The position numbers and the translations under genes were made by a program. The notes beneath the pieces were generated by a model. The model saw nothing but the letters and a program-made list of their open reading frames with translations. It was not told where the DNA came from and ran no database searches. Of a DNA stretch of 19,637 nt, positions 13,011 to 19,637 are shown one piece after another. Position 1 is the first letter of the stretch; each line of letters begins with the position of its first letter. Origin of the DNA: Chloroflexota bacterium. GTDB lineage: Bacteria > Chloroflexota > Anaerolineae > Anaerolineales > Villigracilaceae. The stretch is from assembly GCA_023484185.1 (NCBI GenBank), contig JAMDBC010000163.1:1-19637 (forward strand), written 5' to 3'.

Positions 13011-14453
13011 ATGCAGGCAGTTCCAAGCGAATTTCTTGATATTGATCGCAAAGCACGCGCCAACAAACCATTTTTTGATCTTGATCTGCGCCCACCTGAG
13101 GTTCGCACCTGCGATTTCGACGACGTAGTTATCAGTTTCGATCCCGAACGCGCCATGACGGAAGCGGCGCGTTGTATTCATTGTCCCGACCCCGCGCCGT
13201 GCATGTTAGCCTGCCCCACCAGTAACGATATTCCCTCCGCCATGTGGCTGATCGAGCAGGGAAAATTTGTCGAGGCCGCCAACATTTATCATCAAACCAG
13301 TTCCCTGCCTGAGGTGTGTGGACGCGTCTGCCCGCATGAGGCGCTCTGTCAGGGCTCCTGTGTACTCAATAAACATCAACAGCCTGTGTTGACGGGTCAG
13401 CTCGAAACTTTTGCCGTTGACTATGAACGCCGCACCGCCGGATATGTAATTCCACTCGGAACGCCGACCGGGAAATGGGTTGCCGTTATCGGGGCCGGAC
13501 CAGCCGGTTTGGCCTGCACCGACCTCCTCGTCCAAAAAGGATACGAAGTTACCATCTTCGAGTCAAAGCCTGCGCCCGGCGGCCTGCTCGTGTACGGCAT
13601 CCCGAATTTCAAACTTCCAAAAGATGTGTGGACTGAAAAATGGGAAGAATTCGAACGTGCCGGTGTCAAGTTCGTTCCCAATACTTACATTGGCAAAGAC
13701 AAGACCATCGATGGATTATTTGCCGAAGGTTTCGAGGCGGTCTTCATTGGCGTTGGCTCTGAGATCGACGCAAAAATGGAAGATGCTGCCGGCACCGATT
13801 TGCCCGGCGTTTACGAAGCCACTGACTTCTTGATCCGCGGTAACGTGGATAAAAACCTGCTGCCTGAAAACATGAAAGAACCGCTGACGGTTGGCAATCG
13901 CGTCGTGGTTATCGGCGGCGGCGACACAGCCTCCGATTGTTTACGCACCGCCCTGCGGCTCGGCTCTGACGAAGTGACCTGCCTCTATCGCCGCACAGAA
14001 AAAGAAATGCCGGGCGGCAAGAAAGATCGCAAGATGGCGCGCGAAGAAGGCGCCAAGTATCGCTTTCTGACTCAGCCAGTGAAATTTATTGCCGGTGAAG
14101 ATGGACGCTTGGCCGCGGTCGAATGTATTGAAATGGTATTGGGCGAACCGGATGCCAAGGGCCGCCGCAGACCCATTCCCGTGGAAGGTTCCAACTTCAG
14201 TGTTGCTTGCGATACAGCCATTCTGGCGCTCGGTTATTGGCCAGACCCGGTCATTGGCAAGACCACACCTGAACTTGAAGTCCACGATTATGGCTTGATC
14301 ACAGTCAAGAACAAAGCTACCGGCGCGACCTCGCGCGCAGGCGTGTTCTCCGGCGGCGATTGCGCCACTGGCCCGGACTTGGTCGTCACAGCCATGGTCG
14401 GCGGACGCAAGGCCGCGCTCGCCATTGATGAATACCTAAAAAAACAAAAATAA
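13011..14453 (+). CDS. GltD-like NAD(P)H:FAD/Fe-S oxidoreductase
   Basis: A 480-residue cytosolic flavoprotein of the glutamate-synthase small-subunit family, which moves electrons from NAD(P)H through FAD and two [4Fe-4S] clusters to a partner subunit. The N-terminal cluster-binding domain has Cys55, Cys58, Cys64 and Cys68 (CIHCPDPAPCMLACP) and Cys103, Cys107, Cys113 and Cys117. The FAD Rossmann motif is GAGPAG (161-166). The NAD(P) motif is GGGD (302-305). The closing FAD motif GGDCATGPDLVVTAMVGGR is near residue 447. All key residues are present. No glutamate-synthase large subunit is adjacent, so it may serve GltB elsewhere or be an NfnB/SudA/PreT-type relative. It stands alone between divergent yebC and the protease gene. 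The ATG follows GGAGGA. Confidence 0.88.
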   Translation: MQAVPSEFLDIDRKARANKPFFDLDLRPPEVRTCDFDDVVISFDPERAMTEAARCIHCPDPAPCMLACPTSNDIPSAMWLIEQGKFVEAANIYHQTSSLPEVCGRVCPHEALCQGSCVLNKHQQPVLTGQLETFAVDYERRTAGYVIPLGTPTGKWVAVIGAGPAGLACTDLLVQKGYEVTIFESKPAPGGLLVYGIPNFKLPKDVWTEKWEEFERAGVKFVPNTYIGKDKTIDGLFAEGFEAVFIGVGSEIDAKMEDAAGTDLPGVYEATDFLIRGNVDKNLLPENMKEPLTVGNRVVVIGGGDTASDCLRTALRLGSDEVTCLYRRTEKEMPGGKKDRKMAREEGAKYRFLTQPVKFIAGEDGRLAAVECIEMVLGEPDAKGRRRPIPVEGSNFSVACDTAILALGYWPDPVIGKTTPELEVHDYGLITVKNKATGATSRAGVFSGGDCATGPDLVVTAMVGGRKAALAIDEYLKKQK

Positions 14454-14470
14454 CCTCCTGAGGGGAGGGT

Positions 14471-14534
14471 ATTACGATAGAGGCGCAACGCTTGCCCTGA
14501 GCTTGTCGAAGGGATGTTGTGCCTCTATCGTAAT
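14471..14534. repeat. 19-bp hairpin nested around the CCCTGAGCTTGTCGAAGGG word
   Basis: ATTACGATAGAGGCGCAAC (14471-14489) pairs with GTTGTGCCTCTATCGTAAT (14516-14534) with a single G-T pair. The loop holds CCCTGAGCTTGTCGAAGGG (14495-14513), a short repeat known from many unrelated bacteria. It lies 17 nt after the GltD-like stop and could end that transcript, though the stem is not followed by a T-run. Confidence 0.85.
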
Positions 14535-14571
14535 TTAAATCCGTTCTTATCGGGGGCTAAACTATTATGGT

Positions 14572-14577
14572 TATAAT
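14572..14577 (+). promoter_or_regulatory. -10 hexamer TATAAT directly before the HEXXH protease gene
   Basis: A perfect TATAAT ends 7 nt before the ATG at 14585, with no Shine-Dalgarno sequence. This fits a leaderless transcript and argues against the in-frame ATG at 14567, which would lie upstream of the hexamer. Confidence 0.55.
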
Positions 14578-14584
14578 CGTCGCC

Positions 14585-15859
14585 ATGTTAAATCGCCTGG
14601 GTATCATTCTTGAACGGTTGATTATTGTTATTATTTGTCTCTTGTTGCTAACATCCAGCGCCCCTCGCCCTGTTGATACGATTGACAGAGTACGCGCCTA
14701 CACCCGTGATATTGAATTCGATTACGTCGCATGGATGCTCAACGCGACGGGTATAAAACTTGAACAAGGCGCGGCTGGCATCCCCGGTTATCTCGACAAC
14801 GAGTCGAGCAAAGTGGCCGTCACCACTTATCTGCAAGTCACACAACAGATCATACAAGGCGAAGCCGCGCTTAATCGTGTTTATGCGGACGCGTCCATCA
14901 AGGATAAAGAAACTTCATCCACAGTAATCCGTGCTCAACTCACAGATTTATACAAGCAACAGGCTGACCTCGCGCCATTCGCCGAAGCGGTGTTGCAAAA
15001 ACAAGTTGCAACAGTGGCCGCGGATTTCGGCCTGACCACGCTCGGCCAGCCGATCCCAACGATTTTATTTCATTCGTCCCCGGTGCCCAACGCGCTGATC
15101 GTCTCGCCGCGCAATCACATCGAGCAGATCGCCAACATCTCCGTCCTGCCCGACCTCAGCATTGAACAACAAGTGGCACTTGAAGACCAGGTGCAAAAAG
15201 GCATGGACGTTTCCGCCCTGGTTGTGCCAATCGGCGGCGTGGGCGTATATCCCACCATGATCATGCGCACCACCGATCTCTCATGGCTGGTCGATACCAT
15301 CGCCCACGAATGGACTCACAACTACCTTGAGCTTCGTCCGCTTGGATTGCTCTACGATCACACGCCCGAACTGCGGACGATGAACGAAACAACCGCCGAC
15401 ATTTCCGGGACCGAAATCGGAGCGGAAGTTATCAGACGTTACTATCCCGAACTTAAAAGCGCTTCTCTTGCGGACTTCAATCTGGTCGCGCTTCCCCAGA
15501 ACCATCCCAACCCCGGAGATATACCGCGCCCACCCTTTGACTTCCGCGCCGAGATGCACACCACGCGCGTCACTGCCGATGCATTACTGGCTGCAGGCAA
15601 AATCACGCAAGCCGAAACATACATGGAACAACGACGACAGCTTTTCGTGAAAAATGGATACACTATCCGCAAACTTAATCAGGCTTACTTCGCATTTTAC
15701 GGCGCGTATGCAGACGTGCCCGGCGGCGCGGCAGGTGAAGACCCGGTCGGCCCGGCGGTGCGTAAATTGCGCGCTGAAAGCAAATCGCTGGCAGATTTCA
15801 TCAACCACATTGCGTGGATGACCTCATTTGATGAATTGAAGAAGTCAGTGGGACAATAA
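14585..15859 (+). CDS. Membrane-anchored HEXXH zinc metalloprotease of unknown family
   Basis: A 424-residue protein with one N-terminal membrane segment or uncleaved signal (about residues 6-24) and a large outside domain. The zinc motif HEWTH is at residues 241-245, preceded by hydrophobic TIA and followed by NETTAD (267-272). Glu268, 23 residues past the second His, is the likely third ligand, as in gluzincins. The sequence before it (about residues 150-225) has strand-rich segments with LIVSPRNHIEQI and VVPIGGVGVYPTMI. The C-terminal third is helical. I do not recognise a named peptidase family; similar proteins probably exist as conserved hypotheticals in Chloroflexota. It is monocistronic, judging from flanking repeats on both sides and its own -10 hexamer. 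The start at 14585 is chosen over 14567 because TATAAT lies between them. Confidence 0.82.
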   Translation: MLNRLGIILERLIIVIICLLLLTSSAPRPVDTIDRVRAYTRDIEFDYVAWMLNATGIKLEQGAAGIPGYLDNESSKVAVTTYLQVTQQIIQGEAALNRVYADASIKDKETSSTVIRAQLTDLYKQQADLAPFAEAVLQKQVATVAADFGLTTLGQPIPTILFHSSPVPNALIVSPRNHIEQIANISVLPDLSIEQQVALEDQVQKGMDVSALVVPIGGVGVYPTMIMRTTDLSWLVDTIAHEWTHNYLELRPLGLLYDHTPELRTMNETTADISGTEIGAEVIRRYYPELKSASLADFNLVALPQNHPNPGDIPRPPFDFRAEMHTTRVTADALLAAGKITQAETYMEQRRQLFVKNGYTIRKLNQAYFAFYGAYADVPGGAAGEDPVGPAVRKLRAESKSLADFINHIAWMTSFDELKKSVGQ

Positions 15860-15864
15860 AGATG

Positions 15865-15972
15865 ATGTCATTGCGAGCGAGCAAAGCGAGCGCCTGCACT
15901 GTGTATTTTCAGTGTGGCAATCCCCCAATAATAAGAGATTGCTTCGGGCAAAGAACGCCCTCGCAAAGACAT
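15865..15972. repeat. Complete ATGTCATTGCGAG repeat
   Basis: ATGTCATTGCGAG (15865-15877) is mirrored by CTCGCAAAGACAT (15960-15972). Inside, CACTG-GTATTTT-type arms (CACTGTGTATTTTCAGTG) form a small hairpin and GATTGCTTCGGGC precedes the right end. It fills the gap before the DsbA-cyclophilin gene. Confidence 0.8.
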
Positions 15973-15988
15973 AGTATAAGGATTAATC

Positions 15989-17215
15989 ATGCACACAAAA
16001 ACATTTTTTCTTCTTTCCACATTGCTTCTTCTCACATCCTGTTCTTCGATGTCGGCCGCGACAGCCACACCCACACATGCACCGACTCTCGTTCCTGTTA
16101 CGCCGAACACCAACGTTGGTTGTTCTGCCATCACTACCGAACCAACACCACAAGCCTCGTCCGCACTGCCGCCCATCACATCCGCCGACTACGTGCGCGG
16201 ACCGGAGGATGCTTCAACCACGTTGACTGTGTATTGTGAATTTCAATCGGGGCAATGCCAGGTGTTAGGAGATATTCTCGACAAATTACAGGCGAATCAT
16301 CCCAACGATGTGCGCGTGGTCTTTCGTCCATTGCCTGCAGCCACCAGCCTGCTGGATAAATCGGAGATCACCGTGCAGGCCCTCATCGCGGCGGGCAATC
16401 AGAATAAGTTTTGGGAGATGCGCGCCATCCTGCGTTCCAAATATAACGACTGGATCAGTTTAACTGCCGCCACCTTCGAGCCGTGGGTTGTGAGTCAGGC
16501 TTCAGAGTTGAAACTTGATGGAGCCAAATTCAAGGCCGATCTGACAAGCTCCGAAACGGTGGCCCGCGCACAGTCGATGCGCGATGCGGCAGTGAAACTG
16601 GGCATTAAATCATTGCCGGTGGTTTTCGTTAATGGCAGCCTGCAGCAGGCCTATGTCCTCGATTACACCAGCCTGGACGCGACCATCAGCCTGATCGCAT
16701 TGGGCGCGCATGAATTCAAATCTTGTCCGCCGTTCACGATTGACCCGGCTAAACAATACATTGCAACTGTTCACACAGAGAAGGGCGATATCGTGATCCA
16801 GTTATTCCCCGATAAAGCGCCGCTGGCTGTGAATTCATTTGTATTCTTGGCGCAGAACAATTGGTTCAATGGCGTGACCTTTCACAGCGTCATCCCCGGA
16901 TTTGTGGCGCAGGCCGGTGACCCAAGCGGGACCGGACGCGGCGGGCCGGGCTACTTCTTCAAGAATGAAATCAGTGATCTGAAATACGATAAGCCCGGCG
17001 TGGTGGGCATGGCAAATTCCGGCCCCGATACGAACGGGAGTCAATTCTTTATCACCTTTGCGCCTCAGCCAAAAATTGACGGAGCTTATACAGTTTTCGG
17101 ACAGGTTATCCAGGGCATGAATGTCCTGGAAAGCCTGACTCCGCGCGATCCTTCAAAGACAGCGGGACTGCCGCCCGGCGACCAGATCATCAACGTGACC
17201 ATCGAGGAGAAATAG
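15989..17215 (+). CDS. Lipoprotein fusing a DsbA-like thioredoxin fold to a cyclophilin
   Basis: A 408-residue exported lipoprotein. The signal peptide ends in the lipobox LTSC (Cys18), followed by a Thr/Pro/Ala spacer (about 22-60). A DsbA-like thioredoxin domain (about 66-240) starts TTLTVYCEFQSGQC and has the cis-proline loop SLPVVFVNG (Pro210). A cyclophilin prolyl-isomerase domain (about 256-406) has FHSVIPGFVAQAGDPSGTGRGGPGY and NGSQFFITF. Both catalytic centres look altered. The expected CxxC is SGQC (Ser87, Cys90), with another Cys at 83. The arginine of the cyclophilin FHR motif is Ser300. It may therefore act as a holdase or a weak isomerase in folding exported proteins. A weak AAGGA precedes the ATG. 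The stop overlaps the next gene's GTG by one base. Confidence 0.88.
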   Translation: MHTKTFFLLSTLLLLTSCSSMSAATATPTHAPTLVPVTPNTNVGCSAITTEPTPQASSALPPITSADYVRGPEDASTTLTVYCEFQSGQCQVLGDILDKLQANHPNDVRVVFRPLPAATSLLDKSEITVQALIAAGNQNKFWEMRAILRSKYNDWISLTAATFEPWVVSQASELKLDGAKFKADLTSSETVARAQSMRDAAVKLGIKSLPVVFVNGSLQQAYVLDYTSLDATISLIALGAHEFKSCPPFTIDPAKQYIATVHTEKGDIVIQLFPDKAPLAVNSFVFLAQNNWFNGVTFHSVIPGFVAQAGDPSGTGRGGPGYFFKNEISDLKYDKPGVVGMANSGPDTNGSQFFITFAPQPKIDGAYTVFGQVIQGMNVLESLTPRDPSKTAGLPPGDQIINVTIEEK

Positions 17216-18468
17216 TGCAAACTCGCAGCCTTGACCGGCGAACAATCGTACTGGCAGCCTTCAACATATTTAGCGCAGTGGCCGCATTTGGATTGGCAGT
17301 GCTTGCTGTAATTTACAGCGTGCTTCAACCGGCATTCCCAATAAACACGCACAAAGGCCCCGCGCCCTTCGAGGCTATGTTGCTGGCAAGCACGCTGGCG
17401 CTGGTGAGCGCACTATTTATTCCCGCCGCATATTACAACATTCGGGAAATACTTGAGAAAGACATCCCGGCCGCCTCGCCCAAACCGTTGCATGTTTGGC
17501 AGGGCTTTCTGTTGATCGCGGCATGGATCGCCTCGGCTGTGCTGGCGCAAACTTTTTTCAATAACGAGACTCTGAGATGGTTCTCTCCGCTTTTCTATTT
17601 ATTGTCCATTATTCTGCCCGCTTATTTTCTATTACGCCTCGCCACTGGTGGATTGAGCGCCGGTTCGCGTCTGCGTGTATGGAGTGTGCTGTCCACTGGC
17701 ATGGCGCTCGGCACATCTTTTGCGGTTGTAGCTGAGATCGGCCTCGTTATACTTGGACTGGGAGGTGCAGGCATCTATCTCTTCCTGCATCCCGAACAGA
17801 CTCCCTTCTTTCAACAACTTGCAGATAAACTGATCAGCGCATCCACTGTGGATGATGTGATGGCCGCGGCTGGCTCGTTGATTTCCTCTCCGCTGACAAT
17901 TTTGGTCGCCCTGCTTTTCTTGTCCGTTTTCACGCCCTTGATCGAAGAGACAGCCAAGTCGTTGACGGTGTGGTTGATGTTCAACCGCCTTGATTCGCCC
18001 GCGCAGGGATTCGTGGCAGGCGCATTGAGCGGCGCGGGCTTTGGTCTGCTCGAAAGCCTGCTGGCTTCAGCCGCACCTGACTCGAGTTGGTCGGCTACAT
18101 TACTTGTGCGCGGCATGAGCACCATGATGCATATCCTGGCCGCCAGCCTGACGGGTTGGGGCATCGCCTCTTACCGCCTCAACAAACGTCCCGCTCGCAT
18201 GATCGGCATGTACGCGCTGGCAATGTCCCTGCATAGTTTGTGGAATGCGTCCGTTGTTATGATATTTTTTGGCGGAATGCGCATGGCATTCAATTCAGGT
18301 CCTTCCGATCTGCTCGGCACGGCAATGGTCTCGTTCAGCTCGCTGATCCTGATCACGTTATGTCTCGCTCTTCCGATCTCAATGGGTATCTTCAATCGGA
18401 TCATAAAAGGCAAAGTCCTACCACCCTCTTTAATTATGGATGCGGCAAATCAAGAGGGAGTAAAATAA
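17215..18468 (+). CDS. PrsW-like intramembrane protease (CPBP/PrsW superfamily)
   Basis: A 417-residue polytopic membrane protein with about nine hydrophobic segments. It carries the PrsW-type motifs in order: EETAK at residues 244-248 (EExxK), GFGLLE with Glu280, His306 (MMHILAAS) and HSLWN with His340. PrsW of Bacillus starts regulated proteolysis of an anti-sigma factor; homologues are intramembrane proteases of the Abi/CPBP kind. The N-terminal 200 residues are extra membrane helices compared with minimal PrsW, plus a loop of about 45 residues (190-235). The GTG start overlaps the previous stop (TAGTG), with GGAG just upstream, so it is translationally coupled to the DsbA-cyclophilin gene. 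No sigma/anti-sigma pair lies in the window, so the substrate is unknown. Confidence 0.85.
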   Translation: MQTRSLDRRTIVLAAFNIFSAVAAFGLAVLAVIYSVLQPAFPINTHKGPAPFEAMLLASTLALVSALFIPAAYYNIREILEKDIPAASPKPLHVWQGFLLIAAWIASAVLAQTFFNNETLRWFSPLFYLLSIILPAYFLLRLATGGLSAGSRLRVWSVLSTGMALGTSFAVVAEIGLVILGLGGAGIYLFLHPEQTPFFQQLADKLISASTVDDVMAAAGSLISSPLTILVALLFLSVFTPLIEETAKSLTVWLMFNRLDSPAQGFVAGALSGAGFGLLESLLASAAPDSSWSATLLVRGMSTMMHILAASLTGWGIASYRLNKRPARMIGMYALAMSLHSLWNASVVMIFFGGMRMAFNSGPSDLLGTAMVSFSSLILITLCLALPISMGIFNRIIKGKVLPPSLIMDAANQEGVK

Positions 18469-18472
18469 CTTC

Positions 18473-19339
18473 ATGCTCTTCAACGCAACTTCCTCTCACG
18501 CACGCGCCGGTGACATCGCGCAACTCGTCGGCTTGCGGCATAAACATTTCATCATCACCCTCAAAGAGGATGCGAAATTCGAGACTCATCGCGGCATCCT
18601 CCTTCACAACGATCTGATCGGCCATCCGTGGGGCACACAGGTTTTCAGCCACAACGGTGCGCCGTTCTTTTTGCTTCAACCCTCGCTGGCGGATTTGTTG
18701 AATGACCTGCCGCGCGCCACGCAGATCCTTTATCCAAAAGACATCGGCTATATTCTCGTGACCATGGGCATCGGGCCGGGGAAAAAAGTCATCGAAGCGG
18801 GCTCCGGCTCCGGGTCCATGACGATCGCGCTATCCTATGCAGTTGGCGAAGAGGGAAGCGTCATCTCATACGAACAAAAACCGGATAACCAGAATCTGGC
18901 CCGCAAAAATCTTGAACGTGTCGGGCTCGCCTCACGCGTGGACTTCAAACTGCGCGACATCCAAAATGGCTTTGACGAAACGGACGCGGATGCGCTCTTC
19001 CTCGATCTGCCGAATCCGTTTGATTACATTCCTCAAGTGCGCGCCGCGCTTAAACCGGGTGCATACTTTTGCAGTCTGCTACCCACGTTCAATCAAGTTG
19101 AAAAATTACTGGTTGCTCTGCGCCTCAATCATTTTGCTTTCGTGGATGTGTGTGAGCTTCTGCTGCGGCACTACCAATCCGAACCGGCGCGCATCCGCCC
19201 CACCGACCGCATGGTGGCTCATACCGGCTTTTTGATTTTTGCAAGACGCATCGAACCGAGCGTTGATAAACGCGGCAGGGATTTGATCGAAGAGATCGGT
19301 GCAAGTTATTTAGTTGAAGATGAAAGCAAGCGCGAGTAA
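18473..19339 (+). CDS. trmI: tRNA (adenine-N1-)-methyltransferase TrmI
   Basis: A 288-residue SAM-dependent enzyme making m1A58 in the T loop of tRNA. The N-terminal small domain (residues 1-70) is followed by the Rossmann methyltransferase: motif I VIEAGSGSGSMT (106-117), Glu134 in SYEQKP for SAM ribose, the RD pair at 161-162, and the catalytic-site loop LDLPNP (177-182). The block YPKDIGYILVTMGIGPGKKV (87-106) is characteristic of TrmI. Length is near the family norm. It begins 4 nt after the PrsW-like stop, so it is part of the same transcript. A GGGAG lies about 14 nt before the ATG, a long spacing. Confidence 0.93.
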   Translation: MLFNATSSHARAGDIAQLVGLRHKHFIITLKEDAKFETHRGILLHNDLIGHPWGTQVFSHNGAPFFLLQPSLADLLNDLPRATQILYPKDIGYILVTMGIGPGKKVIEAGSGSGSMTIALSYAVGEEGSVISYEQKPDNQNLARKNLERVGLASRVDFKLRDIQNGFDETDADALFLDLPNPFDYIPQVRAALKPGAYFCSLLPTFNQVEKLLVALRLNHFAFVDVCELLLRHYQSEPARIRPTDRMVAHTGFLIFARRIEPSVDKRGRDLIEEIGASYLVEDESKRE

Positions 19340-19367
19340 GTATTAACTTTAGCCAGGAGGAAGTTTT

Positions 19368-19637
19368 ATGCGTCCTATGTTTGGTCGTCCATTCAGACGG
19401 GGCCCAGGCCCCAACATTCCGCCCATGCTCCAGCGGGCAAATCAATTGATGGCGGTTCAGGATTATGTGGGTGCAAGCGAGGCCTTCGAAAAATTGGCAC
19501 AAGGCGCGGAAGCGCGCGGCGGGCCGCGTGCGCCGTTCTTTTATTTGCAAGCCGGGCGCGCCCGCATCTTCGCCGGGCAAATTCCGGCAGGCATGGCTCA
19601 TCTTCAATATGGTCTGAATCTTTTTGCGACACGCGGC
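19368..19637 (+). CDS. Unknown protein, N-terminal 90 residues, runs off the window
   Basis: The frame opens at the ATG at 19368, preceded by a strong AGGAGG 6-7 nt upstream, and has no stop before the window ends. The start is rich in Gly, Pro and Arg (MRPMFGRPFRRGPGPNIPP). It is followed by helical repeats of the kind seen in TPR-like proteins (ANQLMAVQDYVGASEAFEKLAQ, then FFYLQAGRARIFAGQIPAGMAHLQYGL), where alanine and aromatic spacing fits paired helices. It lacks a signal peptide. It lies 28 nt after trmI and is probably co-transcribed. Function cannot be inferred from the part visible. Confidence 0.8.
   Translation, partial: MRPMFGRPFRRGPGPNIPPMLQRANQLMAVQDYVGASEAFEKLAQGAEARGGPRAPFFYLQAGRARIFAGQIPAGMAHLQYGLNLFATRG

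Noticed and set aside
14567..14584. Upstream ATG for the HEXXH protease
   Set aside because: A perfect TATAAT sits between this ATG and the one at 14585, so the earlier codon would lie upstream of the likely transcription start.
19125..19607. 160-codon minus-strand frame spanning the trmI end and the next gene
   Set aside because: It crosses two well-supported plus-strand genes with good Shine-Dalgarno signals and shows no domain.

Overview
The window looks like a chromosome segment of a Chloroflexota bacterium of the Anaerolineae type. Reasons: secreted proteins carry lipoprotein signals followed by Thr/Pro/Ala-rich spacers, the core genes are most like that lineage as far as I can judge by eye, and intergenic DNA is full of short palindromic repeats. 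This placement is inference; no rRNA or tRNA is present to test it.

Layout. 1-3230 (+ strand): the 3' end of lepA, a YbhN/AglD-type flippase-like membrane protein, a rhomboid protease and a CDP-paratose 2-epimerase-like sugar-nucleotide enzyme. 3231-6488 is a scrambled, partly AT-rich accessory patch. It holds two separate N-terminal remnants of an endonuclease III gene, a decayed fragment of an asparaginase paralogue, a partial copy of a small palindromic element, a secreted lipoprotein, a secreted protein with a Hint (hedgehog/intein) domain, and a two-gene unit of small unknown proteins. 6489-10136 (- strand): an orphan GAF-PAS histidine kinase, an intact palindromic MITE-like element with an 8-bp duplicated flank, a degenerate metallo-beta-lactamase-fold protein, and an intact R. 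etli-type (PF06089) asparaginase. 10211-10879 (+): a HAD phosphatase.

10880-12773 (- strand) is a yebC-ruvC-ruvA locus in which ruvA is broken: only its first 22 codons remain, joined in frame to what looks like the tail of an IS110-family transposase. 13011-14453 (+): a GltD-like FAD/Fe-S oxidoreductase. 14585-19637 (+): a membrane-anchored HEXXH metalloprotease, then a tight run of a DsbA-cyclophilin fusion lipoprotein, a PrsW-type intramembrane protease and TrmI tRNA methyltransferase, ending in a cut-off gene of unknown function.

How the genes fit together. Several products act at or outside the membrane (rhomboid, PrsW-like and HEXXH proteases, the DsbA-cyclophilin lipoprotein, the Hint protein). 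They are not one operon, and I do not claim a joint pathway. The most informative parts are the wrecked areas. A duplicated asparaginase-nth unit appears to have been broken up by insertions, and ruvA was destroyed next to a mobile-element scar. Four genes have a -10-like hexamer 6-7 nt before the start codon, which points to leaderless transcripts.
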